From Candidatus Thalassarchaeaceae archaeon (GTDB lineage Archaea; Thermoplasmatota; Poseidoniia; Poseidoniales; Thalassarchaeaceae), in the NCBI GenBank assembly GCA_030747885.1, contig JASLJW010000071.1, positions 1 through 18,010 of the forward strand: DNA of 18,010 nucleotides, given 5' to 3'. Each line of letters opens with the position of its first letter. Position 1 is the first letter of the stretch. A model generated the notes under the pieces. The model had not been told where the DNA came from and did no database searches. It saw only the letters and a program-made list of their open reading frames with translations. A program made the translations under genes and the position numbers. Of this stretch, positions 7,167 to 14,535 are shown one piece after another.

Positions 7167-7690
7167 CCAGCTCGGACAAGCATAGAAATTATGCTCGGAA
7201 GCATTCCAGGGTCTCGAAGTTCTTCATTGAAACGATTTGCAAGAGATTCTGCTGCATCAAAACCACAATCTGCCGAAACAGCAGAAAAATCAGCCCATCC
7301 TGATCCACGTTTTCGGACCATCTCTTGAGCTGTTGAGGGCCCAATTCCTGGCAATAATTGAAACATATGCATTTTACGATTAATGGGTCCACCTCTATTG
7401 TAGAACATTAGAAAAACAGACGGGTTAGCATTGATAATTTCGGTTAAAATAGAAGATAAATCAGATTGAACCGAGCCGGAAAGGTCGCGATAACGAACCA
7501 TGCCCACAACTCCTTCTCCGTCATTAATCACTATACGTTCACCATTGGAACCTCCACGATATCGAATTAGATACAATCCTCGTTCTGTAATTGCATGCGA
7601 AACTCCGGGTGAAACTCCCTGAGGTTCAGAATCTAGAATTCTAATTGCCCATTCACCAGAAAAATCGGGGGAAGTTGGTGACGGCTGCAT
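7163..7690 (-). CDS. DUF655 family protein with helix-hairpin-helix
   Basis: Archaeal DUF655 proteins are small, nucleic-acid-binding-like proteins of unknown role, commonly encoded between rpoF and ksgA, exactly as here. From ATG 7690 the product has 175 residues. An N-terminal beta-rich domain begins at EWAIRILDSEPQG, which corresponds to the E-Y-A-x-V-L-D-x-L-P-x-G opening of the family. A C-terminal helix-hairpin-helix follows, with QLLPGIGPSTAQEMVRKR at about 111-128. A TTG at 7747 that overlaps the rpoF stop (TTGA) would add 19 residues. I prefer ATG 7690 because GGAGG at 7701-7705 is ten bases upstream and because the family N-terminus starts near that point. The identity rests on the GIG hairpin, the N-terminal motif and gene order; it is diverged from well-studied homologues. 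Confidence 0.85.
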   Translation of the reverse strand: MQPSPTSPDFSGEWAIRILDSEPQGVSPGVSHAITERGLYLIRYRGGSNGERIVINDGEGVVGMVRYRDLSGSVQSDLSSILTEIINANPSVFLMFYNRGGPINRKMHMFQLLPGIGPSTAQEMVRKRGSGWADFSAVSADCGFDAAESLANRFNEELRDPGMLPSIISMLVRAG

Positions 7691-7700
7691 TATTCTCGTA

Positions 7701-7705
7701 CCTCC
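7701..7705 (-). promoter_or_regulatory. Shine-Dalgarno deciding the DUF655 start
   Basis: GGAGG (CCTCC on the plus strand) lies ten bases upstream of ATG 7690, while the TTG at 7747 has no such box. Confidence 0.5.
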
Positions 7706-7743
7706 AGTGACGTCTCCAATCAAGGGTTTTTTGGTTAAATATC

Positions 7744-8094
7744 TCAAGAAGTCTGCTTGACATGGGTAATAATCTGATCAATTTCACCTTCTGAAATTTG
7801 AATTCGGTGAGGTGCCAAAATTACGCGAATTTGAGAAGGGGAATCTGGACGGATTTCTGCGATCTTGGAACGAAGCATGCCATTTTCTGAAATACATTCA
7901 ACATCTGAAAGAGCATCAAATAATTGAGTGAAAATCTTGTCAGTTGTGGCCTGACCTCCTCGGTTATTGCTCGCTGCCCATTCTGCATGCTCCATAGCCT
8001 TCTGTTGCTCCATAGACTGTTCTTCACGCTCCTCATTAGCATTCTGAAGAAGGTCTCGAACCGTAGAAAAATCGACATATTTCTTTTCCGACAT
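7744..8094 (-). CDS. rpoF: RNA polymerase subunit F (Rpb4-like)
   Basis: Archaeal RpoF pairs with RpoE to form the stalk of RNA polymerase, which guides the transcript and helps open complexes and terminate. The 116-residue product from ATG 8094 has an N-terminal helix (YVDFSTVRDLLQNANEEREE), a central helix, and the C-terminal HRDC-like helical bundle. The conserved block of the family runs from about 75 to 112, with RSKIAEIRPDSPSQIRVILA followed by a final helix (EGEIDQIITHV). Length is typical for RpoF (about 110-120). GGAG at 8103-8106 sits eight bases before the ATG; a GTG at 8103 overlaps this box and is less likely. The gene lies directly after rpl21e and before DUF655, its usual archaeal place. 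The internal NRGGQA loop is a slightly unusual glycine-rich piece. Confidence 0.88.
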   Translation of the reverse strand: MSEKKYVDFSTVRDLLQNANEEREEQSMEQQKAMEHAEWAASNNRGGQATTDKIFTQLFDALSDVECISENGMLRSKIAEIRPDSPSQIRVILAPHRIQISEGEIDQIITHVKQTS

Positions 8095-8099
8095 ATAAT

Positions 8100-8390
8100 T
8101 CACTCCGATGGACGTAGGTGTTCTGGACGCGCAATTACGGTCTTCTTCTTGTTCTTGTCAGTAAAAGACACGACATAAGCGCGACCCTGTTTAGATTGAA
8201 TAGTTCCAGTCATTCCCTGGAAACGACGATGCGGCATACCTCTCTGCTGGCCACCGTCCAAAACAATGGATACACGGTCGCCTTCTGAATAATTATGCAT
8301 AATTCTGCGGATATTTACACGACCACGCTGGCTTTTGGAACGCTTCAGAATAGTACGAGTACCTTGTCTGGTGCCGTGAGTTCTACGCAT
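8100..8390 (-). CDS. rpl21e: Ribosomal protein L21e
   Basis: Archaeal/eukaryotic large-subunit ribosomal protein (eL21), absent from bacteria; it contacts 23S rRNA near the 5S region. The 96-residue product is basic. The family motifs are the N-terminal GTRxGTR stretch, HNYSEGDRVSIVLDGGQQRGMPHRRF, the GxTGTI loop, GRAYVVSFTDKNKKKTVIARPEHLRP at the C-terminus. All are present and the length is standard. ATG 8390 is fixed by AAGGAGG at 8398-8404, eight bases upstream or slightly less. It follows pus10 by 81 bases and is followed at once by rpoF, so it is a core member of the block. Some leader or promoter sequence may exist in the gap at 8391-8471. This gene is the best single argument for an archaeal genome. 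Confidence 0.96.
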   Translation of the reverse strand: MRRTHGTRQGTRTILKRSKSQRGRVNIRRIMHNYSEGDRVSIVLDGGQQRGMPHRRFQGMTGTIQSKQGRAYVVSFTDKNKKKTVIARPEHLRPSE

Positions 8391-8471
8391 GGCTATGCCT
8401 CCTTAGGGTTCCGGCCACCTACGCTTCACTCTTAAGTTCGTCGCAGTAAGAAATGAGGGCTTCATCTCACA

Positions 8472-9878
8472 TCACTCCGCATGAATATCAATTACATCTA
8501 ACCAAAGGACTGTGCATTCTGACTCAAGTATCTCTGCAACTGAAGGAGTTGTGCGACCATCATCTGAATGGACCATTTCCTTCACATAGGTACCAGATTG
8601 GCAGCGAACATCAAATTGTATCTCATTATCTTCGATTAGCACATTTTCTACTGAAATTACCTGGCGCTTTCGAACCAAATCTGATCGGCGATGTGCGACT
8701 CTTTTTGGGGTTCTTTGCTCAAGTATTACGCCTGCTAACTCATGAATCCTTGACTCTGAATCATCAGGAATTTCGCCATCAACGTGAAATCTTATTCTGT
8801 ACGACTTCTCTGCCTTTGTTTCCTTGATTCGAGCTATTTCAGACCGGTTTGACGGACGCAATGCATCTAGCTCAATCTTACCATCTGCCCTTGAACTAAT
8901 CAATTTCAAAATCTGTTCAAAATCGATTGTTCTAATTCTAGGTTTCTTGACTTCTACAACAAATGGTCGACCTCTACCTAAACACCGGACATCGATATCT
9001 TCTCGACCCATCCCATGGAAACTTGTATCCTCTGCTGAAAGAGCCTCACGAATAGGTTCACCAATGAGGTCTTGAACTGAATCTGGATACTGTAGTCCTG
9101 TTCCTTCACAAGAATCACAGCCGCCATCACGCCCCTTACAAGCCCTACATGGCCAACGAGTTTGAGGGACGTCTTTCGCCAATTTTCGATATCTTCCATA
9201 ATAGAAAACTGGCCGAATCTCGGCCTTTACTCGTAATGTCAATGAATCAACTAAGATCATTACATCAGGTATTTCCTTTACCATTTCCACTTCATCCAAC
9301 TTTTCCTTCAAGGCTGTCTCGACTGCTCCTGCAAATGATGCTTTGAGTGGATGGGCTCCCCTAGCTCCAAATCTCTTGCGGAGACTATCCTCTTCCTCTA
9401 TGAGTTCCTTGCTGATATGGTATCCCATTTGAAGTGTGGAAAATTCCACGTCCCCTATTTCTCTTAATATTCGAATTACAATGTTGTCTATATCTTGAAA
9501 TAAATCTTCACAAAAGGGGCAATAATTTTCATCTATTTCTGCTATGGAAGGATCACGAGAAATGGCCTCTTCTCTTATTCGAGAACCATGGATCTCTGGA
9601 GGAGAACTGTCAGAATTTAGACGACCCCCTATTCGAGAAAGGCAGAAATTACAACAACCCAATCTGATTACATGGCGTATTCCCATTGGTGCAGGACAAG
9701 GTGGGGCGTCCAAATCCCTCAACGAAGGCATGTCATCTTCAAACAAGTCGTCATCGTCAATCGGATCTTCTTGCTCTTCTTCTGAATCAACTGGAACTAA
9801 ATCGTCCCATGGATCAACAGCTCCGCCATAGCCTGCAGTGGCATACGACATCCATTCATCTTGATCTTCTTCGACCAT
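8472..9878 (-). CDS. pus10: tRNA pseudouridine synthase Pus10
   Basis: Converts U54 and U55 in the T-arm of archaeal tRNA to pseudouridine. The 468-residue product shows an acidic, unusual N-terminal tail (1-60, many D/E), a zinc-binding THUMP-type region (C75/C76-x2-C79, C120-x2-C123; HPLKASFAG near 176), a second cysteine group (CRAC at 244-247 and CDSC at 254-257), then the catalytic domain. Catalytic-domain motifs are FHGMGREDIDVRCLGRGRPF at about 287-306 (the GRED Asp cluster contains the catalytic aspartate), VVEVKKPR, and GTYVKEMVHSDDGRTTPS near 429-446. Typical archaeal Pus10 is about 390-430 residues, so the excess is the acidic tail. AAGGAGG at 9886-9892 fixes ATG 9878. It heads the block leading to ksgA. 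Identity is certain. Confidence 0.95.
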   Translation of the reverse strand: MVEEDQDEWMSYATAGYGGAVDPWDDLVPVDSEEEQEDPIDDDDLFEDDMPSLRDLDAPPCPAPMGIRHVIRLGCCNFCLSRIGGRLNSDSSPPEIHGSRIREEAISRDPSIAEIDENYCPFCEDLFQDIDNIVIRILREIGDVEFSTLQMGYHISKELIEEEDSLRKRFGARGAHPLKASFAGAVETALKEKLDEVEMVKEIPDVMILVDSLTLRVKAEIRPVFYYGRYRKLAKDVPQTRWPCRACKGRDGGCDSCEGTGLQYPDSVQDLIGEPIREALSAEDTSFHGMGREDIDVRCLGRGRPFVVEVKKPRIRTIDFEQILKLISSRADGKIELDALRPSNRSEIARIKETKAEKSYRIRFHVDGEIPDDSESRIHELAGVILEQRTPKRVAHRRSDLVRKRQVISVENVLIEDNEIQFDVRCQSGTYVKEMVHSDDGRTTPSVAEILESECTVLWLDVIDIHAE

Positions 9879-9970
9879 TACATCGCCTCCTTAGTGGGGG
9901 ATTACCCTCACCACGGATTAAACCAAGGGCATAGTAAAACAGTTTTGAGGATTGTCATTGATGTTTGATC
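9879..9970 (-). promoter_or_regulatory. Upstream region of the pus10 block
   Basis: This 92-base gap separates the DUF971 stop from the pus10 start and probably holds the promoter of the pus10-ksgA block. Reading on the minus strand, TTTTACTATG at about 9932-9941 is the best TATA-like candidate, and AAGGAGG is at 9886-9892. A start site about 25 bases downstream of the TATA-like element would give a leader of about 30 bases. This is by eye. Confidence 0.35.
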
Positions 9971-10276
9971 CTAAATACCCCTTGCAACCGCAATTAAGTG
10001 ATCATAGGACCAAAGTCCACTAGAACACCCGCTTGTCCAAATAAAACGAACCGCATATCGGCCCACTGGTTCTGCTTTTGGCATTTCAATTCGAAGTCTC
10101 TTAACTTCCTCTTCGAGGCCTAAACGACGATGTGAATCTTCCCACCTAGGCTTACAATTTGCACATGGGCATCTTGAACGAAGAATATGATAGGGGACAT
10201 CTAGAATCTCATCATCAGATAATGTCAGCAGAAGTGATTCATCCTTTCTCTCAATCTGTCGAAGATTCGCCGCCAT
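9971..10276 (-). CDS. DUF971 (gamma-butyrobetaine hydroxylase-like N-terminal) protein
   Basis: A 101-residue member of DUF971, a zinc- or Fe-binding small domain found alone in bacteria and archaea, fused to ApbC/Mrp-type Fe-S carrier in plants (HCF101) and at the N-terminus of gamma-butyrobetaine hydroxylase. The pattern fits well: LTLSDDEILDVPYHILRSRCPCANC (family LR..CpCA.C; C36, C38, C41), then PVGRYAVRFIWTSGCSSGLWSYDHLIAVAR, which corresponds to G.YAl.i.WsDGHxsGiYs...L. In the second block the usual DGHDSG is replaced by SGCSSG, so a conserved acid and histidine are lost and a cysteine gained. ATG 10276 is preferred over the GTG at 10285 and TTG at 10288 because GGTGAG lies just upstream of it. 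It follows the RND exporter by 15 bases in one transcript. Confidence 0.8.
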   Translation of the reverse strand: MAANLRQIERKDESLLLTLSDDEILDVPYHILRSRCPCANCKPRWEDSHRRLGLEEEVKRLRIEMPKAEPVGRYAVRFIWTSGCSSGLWSYDHLIAVARGI

Positions 10277-10291
10277 ATATCTCACCAATAT

Positions 10292-13200
10292 TCAATCAGA
10301 TTCCAATCCTTCGATATCTTTGCTTTGAAAAGTAGAAATTATTCTCAATGCAGCAGGAGTTAAAATCAGGGAAGCGATTAACGAAAGGGCAATCATTAAC
10401 GCACTAAATAACCCAAAAGAACTGAAGAAACCCATCGAGGATCGCGAAATTATCATGAATCCAGTGATATCACTTAATGCTGAACCAACCAAAGCAACAC
10501 CACTAGCAGCACCTACCATAGAAAGAGCAGGAAGGACTTCGATCCCACGTGCACGTTCCTCACGGAAACGTTCGACAACATGAATGACATAATCTATCCC
10601 AACTCCGAGAGAAATTGCAGCAATTGCAACTGTAACCATGTTGAGACCGTATCCAAAGGCAGCTATGGCGCCATAGAGCCAAACAACCACAATCAGAATC
10701 GGGAAAGTAGTAATCACCGCTAGACTGAGTGCTTGTTCACCCCATCTGAAAAATAATAATGACATCAGAATGAATGAAAATATCCCGATTGAAGCTCCAA
10801 ACGGCTCGATTAACATCAACCCCACAATCGCACTTGCAAGAAACGACCGAGTTTCAAAACCATCCTTTCGTTCATGCATTAATTGATTTTTGTTGGATCT
10901 AAAACCCCACCATAAAATTAGTACACAAAATAATACGCCTAAGGACAGCGAACCTTGTAATTCAGATTGCATTCTTGATGCTTGTATATAGCGTGTAATT
11001 GGAGATCCTGTCTCAATAGACCAAGTAACTGGAAATGTTTCATTGGCAGATGTGGTATCACTACGCTCAGAAAGAGTTGTGAACGATAAATTTTGGAAAG
11101 GGGACATGTCTCTATTTAATTCTGCAATAGCCAACTCAACTTTCTCAAATTGTTCTGGCTGACGTAATCCAAACCGCATCGCCATTCGGTCATATGTTGC
11201 ATTATTTCCATTTTCATCCAACCAAGGTTGATTTACATCCAAAGGAACTGCTGGCTGAATAAAATTCGAAATTATACTCGCGGGAATCATCGGATATCCT
11301 CCACTCTCAGGAATTCCATAGAGGAACATATGTCCAAAGAAATAGGTGATACAACCTCGATTCTCAAAATCGATGAAAAGGGCTATTCCTCCCCTATACG
11401 GGCAATTAACACCGTTCTCTGGTAAACTGGAATTCCATCCTGTTTCCTCAAAGGGGCTACTATTGTACCATAAAGCGAATTGAGCAAATTCCAGAAGTTC
11501 ATCTATAGCAATTAACTCCACTGCTCCTGAAGGATCTCTAGCAAATCTATCTGGGTCGTTTTCACCGGGTTGATTCATATTGAATCTGAGTTGTTTAACC
11601 GCGAATAGAACATCTGGATGAGTCATGTCCCCTTCTACGAGAATTTCTGCAGGTTCACCTTCCTCTGCAAACCGCTCATTGACGAGGAATACGCCTGCTG
11701 CAAAATCAGACTCGTCATCAAGGAAGTCTTCAACTTTGAAATCCCCCTGCAATCCCAACATTGCAGGTGTTGCAATTGAGGTTATGAGGATCATTAGCAA
11801 AGCCACTAACGGCGCCCAAGCACCAGATAAGCGAGCTGTTGAAGCAAGCCACGAAGTTGGAACCAACCGAATGAGGTCTTCTGGCTCTTCTTTTAATTCA
11901 CCTCGAGCATCCAACCATTTATCGATATCATATCGAAGAAGAGGAACCCACAATCCAGTTAGGATAAATGCCGAAAGAACACCTAAACCTGCTTCAATTC
12001 CAAATGAACGAAGTGCAGGAATATCTGAGAAAATATTCGCCATGAAAGCCCCCACTGTCGTCAAAGAAGTGAGCATGATTGCTCGACCAACCTTGGAAAT
12101 TGCAATGTGGGCTGATGTCTTAGAATCACGACCTGCCCGTCTCTCTTCCTTGTATCTATGGAGAGCATGGAGACTGTCATCAATTCCAAGTGCTAATATC
12201 AAAATTGGAAGAAGATTTGAAAATTGCGACCGTTGAATAATTTCAAATCCAAACCAATCACCAAAGATGATCCCCCAACCAATTGCTCCTTGCATCCATG
12301 TCAAACTCAGTACCAAGCCACATCCCACTATTGCAACATCTGTCCACCGACGCAAACTAATCCATAGAAGAAGTGTAATTGCTACCCCCATTAACGCAAT
12401 TAACCAAACACTGGAAAGAATCTCTCGATTAACTTCCACATTTGGAGACTCTCCAATTAACAGCGTATTTGTAAGTTGATCTTCTTGACTAATCTCATCC
12501 TCAAGAGCAAGGAAAAGCCACTCTGTTGAACAGGGTTTTCCTCCTGCCTCTACCTGAGAAATACATGATGCAGAATCTAAATCCGGTGGGTCGGAAACAA
12601 AGGAAAGTCCTTCGGTAGAATATCCCCAATCCAATTCAGCATCTCCCCATGAAAATGTCCAGCCTGCTTCAGACATTGCTTCTCTATCAAACTGAATTAG
12701 CATCCATGCTGAACTAGCTGACCAACGCCCGGGTAGCCATTGGGCTCCTTCCCATGTTTCACCCACTAATGTTCCATTCACCGGACCAATCACTGAGGAT
12801 TCAGAATCCGGCAGAAATGTTCGATCATTGGAAAGCCATCTGAGAAATGCGCCATCACTATGGTTTGCCATTCGATGGGCTGCAAGATCAATGTGTGCCT
12901 GTGTTACATTTGGATCATCAAACTGAAGACAATCTAATTCTCCACAATCCAACCAATTTGTTTTAGGAGGAACATCTACGATGAAAATACCCTGAGGCTC
13001 TTTACTAGGTTGAGTTAAGAGTGTTTCATTTCGCATGAATGAACGGAAATTATCTGGCATGGATAGAACACCATCAACAGGAGTCCCTGTTATCTCAGAA
13101 ACTAATGGGCCAAGGTGTTCTGAAATTTCGTGATTCTTAATTCGCTCCGCCTTTCTATCCAATTCTTGTAGAACAGAAAGATTGAGAATTCCCCCATGAG

Positions 13201-13513
13201 GTTCTTCAACTCCTGAAAATAATCCAGAATAGGGTTGAATCTGTTCCCAACCTACTGGCCCTGGATCGTTTACAAGAGAAGGGTCGCGAATAGTGAAAAT
13301 ATAACCAACCATGAGTCCGTTTCCTGTAAATTCCTGTTCTATTACTCGTCCAGCAGTTAATTCTGGAGATTCTAGATCGTATGATTCAATATCTGCAGGC
13401 GTTAGACTGATTGGCAAGCCTGGAATGAATAACAATGTCATAAACAATACAATCAGATGAGATGCTCGTCTCTTCTCAAAAAGCAAATCCGCTACCCGTT
13501 GGAATCCGCTCAT
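10292..13513 (-). CDS. RND/MMPL superfamily exporter, 1073 aa
   Basis: Large membrane transporter of the RND superfamily (MMPL/HpnN-like or SSD-type), moving lipids, drugs or other substrates outward using the ion gradient. Twelve membrane helices are visible as two repeats: a first helix at about 18-38, a large extracytoplasmic domain (about 40-360), then five helices (about 364-384, 391-415, 428-446, 474-494, 505-526); a second first helix at about 565-585, a second outer domain (about 590-850), and five helices (about 853-872 to 1055). Each half carries a conserved charged motif: GIDDSLHALHRYKEE at about 443-457 and GVGIDYVIHVVERFREE at about 970-986, the SSD/RND transmembrane-4 sequences. 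The short cytoplasmic tail is acidic. It sits between the dnaJ-like gene (49-base gap) and DUF971. Substrate unknown. Confidence 0.9.
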   Translation of the reverse strand: MSGFQRVADLLFEKRRASHLIVLFMTLLFIPGLPISLTPADIESYDLESPELTAGRVIEQEFTGNGLMVGYIFTIRDPSLVNDPGPVGWEQIQPYSGLFSGVEEPHGGILNLSVLQELDRKAERIKNHEISEHLGPLVSEITGTPVDGVLSMPDNFRSFMRNETLLTQPSKEPQGIFIVDVPPKTNWLDCGELDCLQFDDPNVTQAHIDLAAHRMANHSDGAFLRWLSNDRTFLPDSESSVIGPVNGTLVGETWEGAQWLPGRWSASSAWMLIQFDREAMSEAGWTFSWGDAELDWGYSTEGLSFVSDPPDLDSASCISQVEAGGKPCSTEWLFLALEDEISQEDQLTNTLLIGESPNVEVNREILSSVWLIALMGVAITLLLWISLRRWTDVAIVGCGLVLSLTWMQGAIGWGIIFGDWFGFEIIQRSQFSNLLPILILALGIDDSLHALHRYKEERRAGRDSKTSAHIAISKVGRAIMLTSLTTVGAFMANIFSDIPALRSFGIEAGLGVLSAFILTGLWVPLLRYDIDKWLDARGELKEEPEDLIRLVPTSWLASTARLSGAWAPLVALLMILITSIATPAMLGLQGDFKVEDFLDDESDFAAGVFLVNERFAEEGEPAEILVEGDMTHPDVLFAVKQLRFNMNQPGENDPDRFARDPSGAVELIAIDELLEFAQFALWYNSSPFEETGWNSSLPENGVNCPYRGGIALFIDFENRGCITYFFGHMFLYGIPESGGYPMIPASIISNFIQPAVPLDVNQPWLDENGNNATYDRMAMRFGLRQPEQFEKVELAIAELNRDMSPFQNLSFTTLSERSDTTSANETFPVTWSIETGSPITRYIQASRMQSELQGSLSLGVLFCVLILWWGFRSNKNQLMHERKDGFETRSFLASAIVGLMLIEPFGASIGIFSFILMSLLFFRWGEQALSLAVITTFPILIVVVWLYGAIAAFGYGLNMVTVAIAAISLGVGIDYVIHVVERFREERARGIEVLPALSMVGAASGVALVGSALSDITGFMIISRSSMGFFSSFGLFSALMIALSLIASLILTPAALRIISTFQSKDIEGLESD

Positions 13514-13562
13514 GGCCTGCTGCCTATACTGTTCTTGAAGAAGATTCGTAGTGGTTGTGTTC

Positions 13563-14456
13563 CTACAAACCTAGCTCTCTCAATTGTTGAAGTGCTTGGT
13601 GCATTTCTTCAGAAAGAGTTCCCGGTTCTGCTAAAACAAGTTCAACATCAAGAGGACCTCCTCCAATTCCCTCTTTTGGAATTCTCCTTCGGTCGCCTGG
13701 AAGAGAACCTGGGTCAATTGAAAGCCTAATTTTACGCCCCATCGGAGAAATCAAATCTACTTCGCCTCCCAAAAGAAGTGTGGTGTAAGGAACTTCTACA
13801 CTCTGAATTAATCGATTGGATTCCCAACGACGGTCCTCACCAGGATCAATCCGAACAATGAGTGTTAAATCGCCTGGAAGACCAGTTGGATGTTCATTTC
13901 CCATTCCTTTTAATCGTAAACGATGGCCTTGTTCTACTCCTTTAGGAATATTCACTGTTACCGTACTTTCCCGTCTTTCCACACCACGTCCACTACAAAC
14001 TGGACAACCCGTTGATGAATGACCTGTGCATCGACGGCATCGCCTTAATCGACTCAATACAAACGGGATTTTTCCACCAGATTCTGCAATTTCTGTATCT
14101 ATATCTATTCCTAATTCTATGCTTATACCCTGTGCCGGAGGTGAAGTGGGCTCTCGCGAATATTGTGGTTGTGAGTTGCCCATCATTTGTCGAAGTATGT
14201 CTTCGAAACCTAAACCACCTGATTCAAATCTCATCCCACCAAATCGTTTCTCTTCGTCATGTTGGCGCCTCTTTTCGGGGGAACCAATTGCATCAAAAGC
14301 AGATTGAAGCGATTTGAAACGATCCTCGGAAGCAGAATCTCCAGGATTGCGATCGGGATGATGTTGGCGTGCCAATCGACGATAGGCTCGCTTAATCTCT
14401 GCATCTGAAGCGCTGCTATCCACTCCTAAGACCCTGTATGGGTCCAAACCCGACAT
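13563..14456 (-). CDS. dnaJ: DnaJ-like co-chaperone with halved zinc domain
   Basis: Hsp40-type co-chaperone that stimulates Hsp70 ATPase and delivers substrate. The 297-residue product has an N-terminal J domain (5-67) with the key HPD at 33-35, a short glycine/phenylalanine-rich linker (FGGMRFESGGLGFEDIL, about 72-88), and a C-terminal peptide-binding domain with the usual IPKGVEQGHRLRLKGMG segment. The zinc-binding part is reduced: only two cysteine pairs, C140-R-R-C143 and C151-P-V-C154 (CPVCSGRG), instead of the four CxxCxGxG repeats of full DnaJ. It is therefore about 80 residues short of a standard 375-residue DnaJ. The start at ATG 14456 is clear of others. It is upstream of the RND exporter and divergent from the AIM24 gene. 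It may be a paralogue beside a standard dnaJ elsewhere; that cannot be seen here. Confidence 0.88.
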   Translation of the reverse strand: MSGLDPYRVLGVDSSASDAEIKRAYRRLARQHHPDRNPGDSASEDRFKSLQSAFDAIGSPEKRRQHDEEKRFGGMRFESGGLGFEDILRQMMGNSQPQYSREPTSPPAQGISIELGIDIDTEIAESGGKIPFVLSRLRRCRRCTGHSSTGCPVCSGRGVERRESTVTVNIPKGVEQGHRLRLKGMGNEHPTGLPGDLTLIVRIDPGEDRRWESNRLIQSVEVPYTTLLLGGEVDLISPMGRKIRLSIDPGSLPGDRRRIPKEGIGGGPLDVELVLAEPGTLSEEMHQALQQLRELGL

Positions 14457-14535
14457 GATGTTGCCTATCCTTGCTTAGTTTTGAACCCGGGCATTCGCCC
14501 AAATAATAAAGGCCATTCCGGAATTAATTCACTTT
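14457..14535. promoter_or_regulatory. Divergent promoter region, dnaJ-like and AIM24-like genes
   Basis: AAATAATAAAGG at 14501-14512 can be read as a TATA-like element in either direction (TTTATTATTT on the minus strand). Forward, transcription would start near 14531, five bases before ATG 14536, so the AIM24 transcript may be nearly leaderless. Two overlapping perfect palindromes follow: ATTCCGGAAT at 14515-14524 and GAATTAATTC at 14521-14530. GGGC-ATTC-GCCC at about 14489-14500 is a third small inverted repeat. This crowding suggests an operator, but short palindromes arise easily in AT-rich DNA. Confidence 0.5.

Noticed and set aside
7189..7392. Possible alternative frame inside DUF655 encoding 67 residues
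   Set aside because: It is a shifted copy of the DUF655 sequence; the real frame has a helix-hairpin-helix and the conserved gene order.
8391..8471. Gap between pus10 and rpl21e considered for a tRNA or small RNA
   Set aside because: At 81 bases it has no cloverleaf pattern, T-loop GGTTC signature or anticodon arm that I could fit; it is more likely a leader with the L21e ribosome site.
9544..9831. Plus-strand frame with serine runs opposite pus10
   Set aside because: The serine-rich product is simply the reverse of the acidic D/E codons in the Pus10 tail. No start signal or family match.
11625..12236. Open frame of 203 codons on the plus strand inside the RND exporter gene
   Set aside because: It lies wholly antisense to a well-supported 1073-residue membrane protein with clear RND motifs. 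Its product is low in hydrophobic pattern, rich in R/S/P, and has no ribosome site; it is a shadow of the exporter's codon use.
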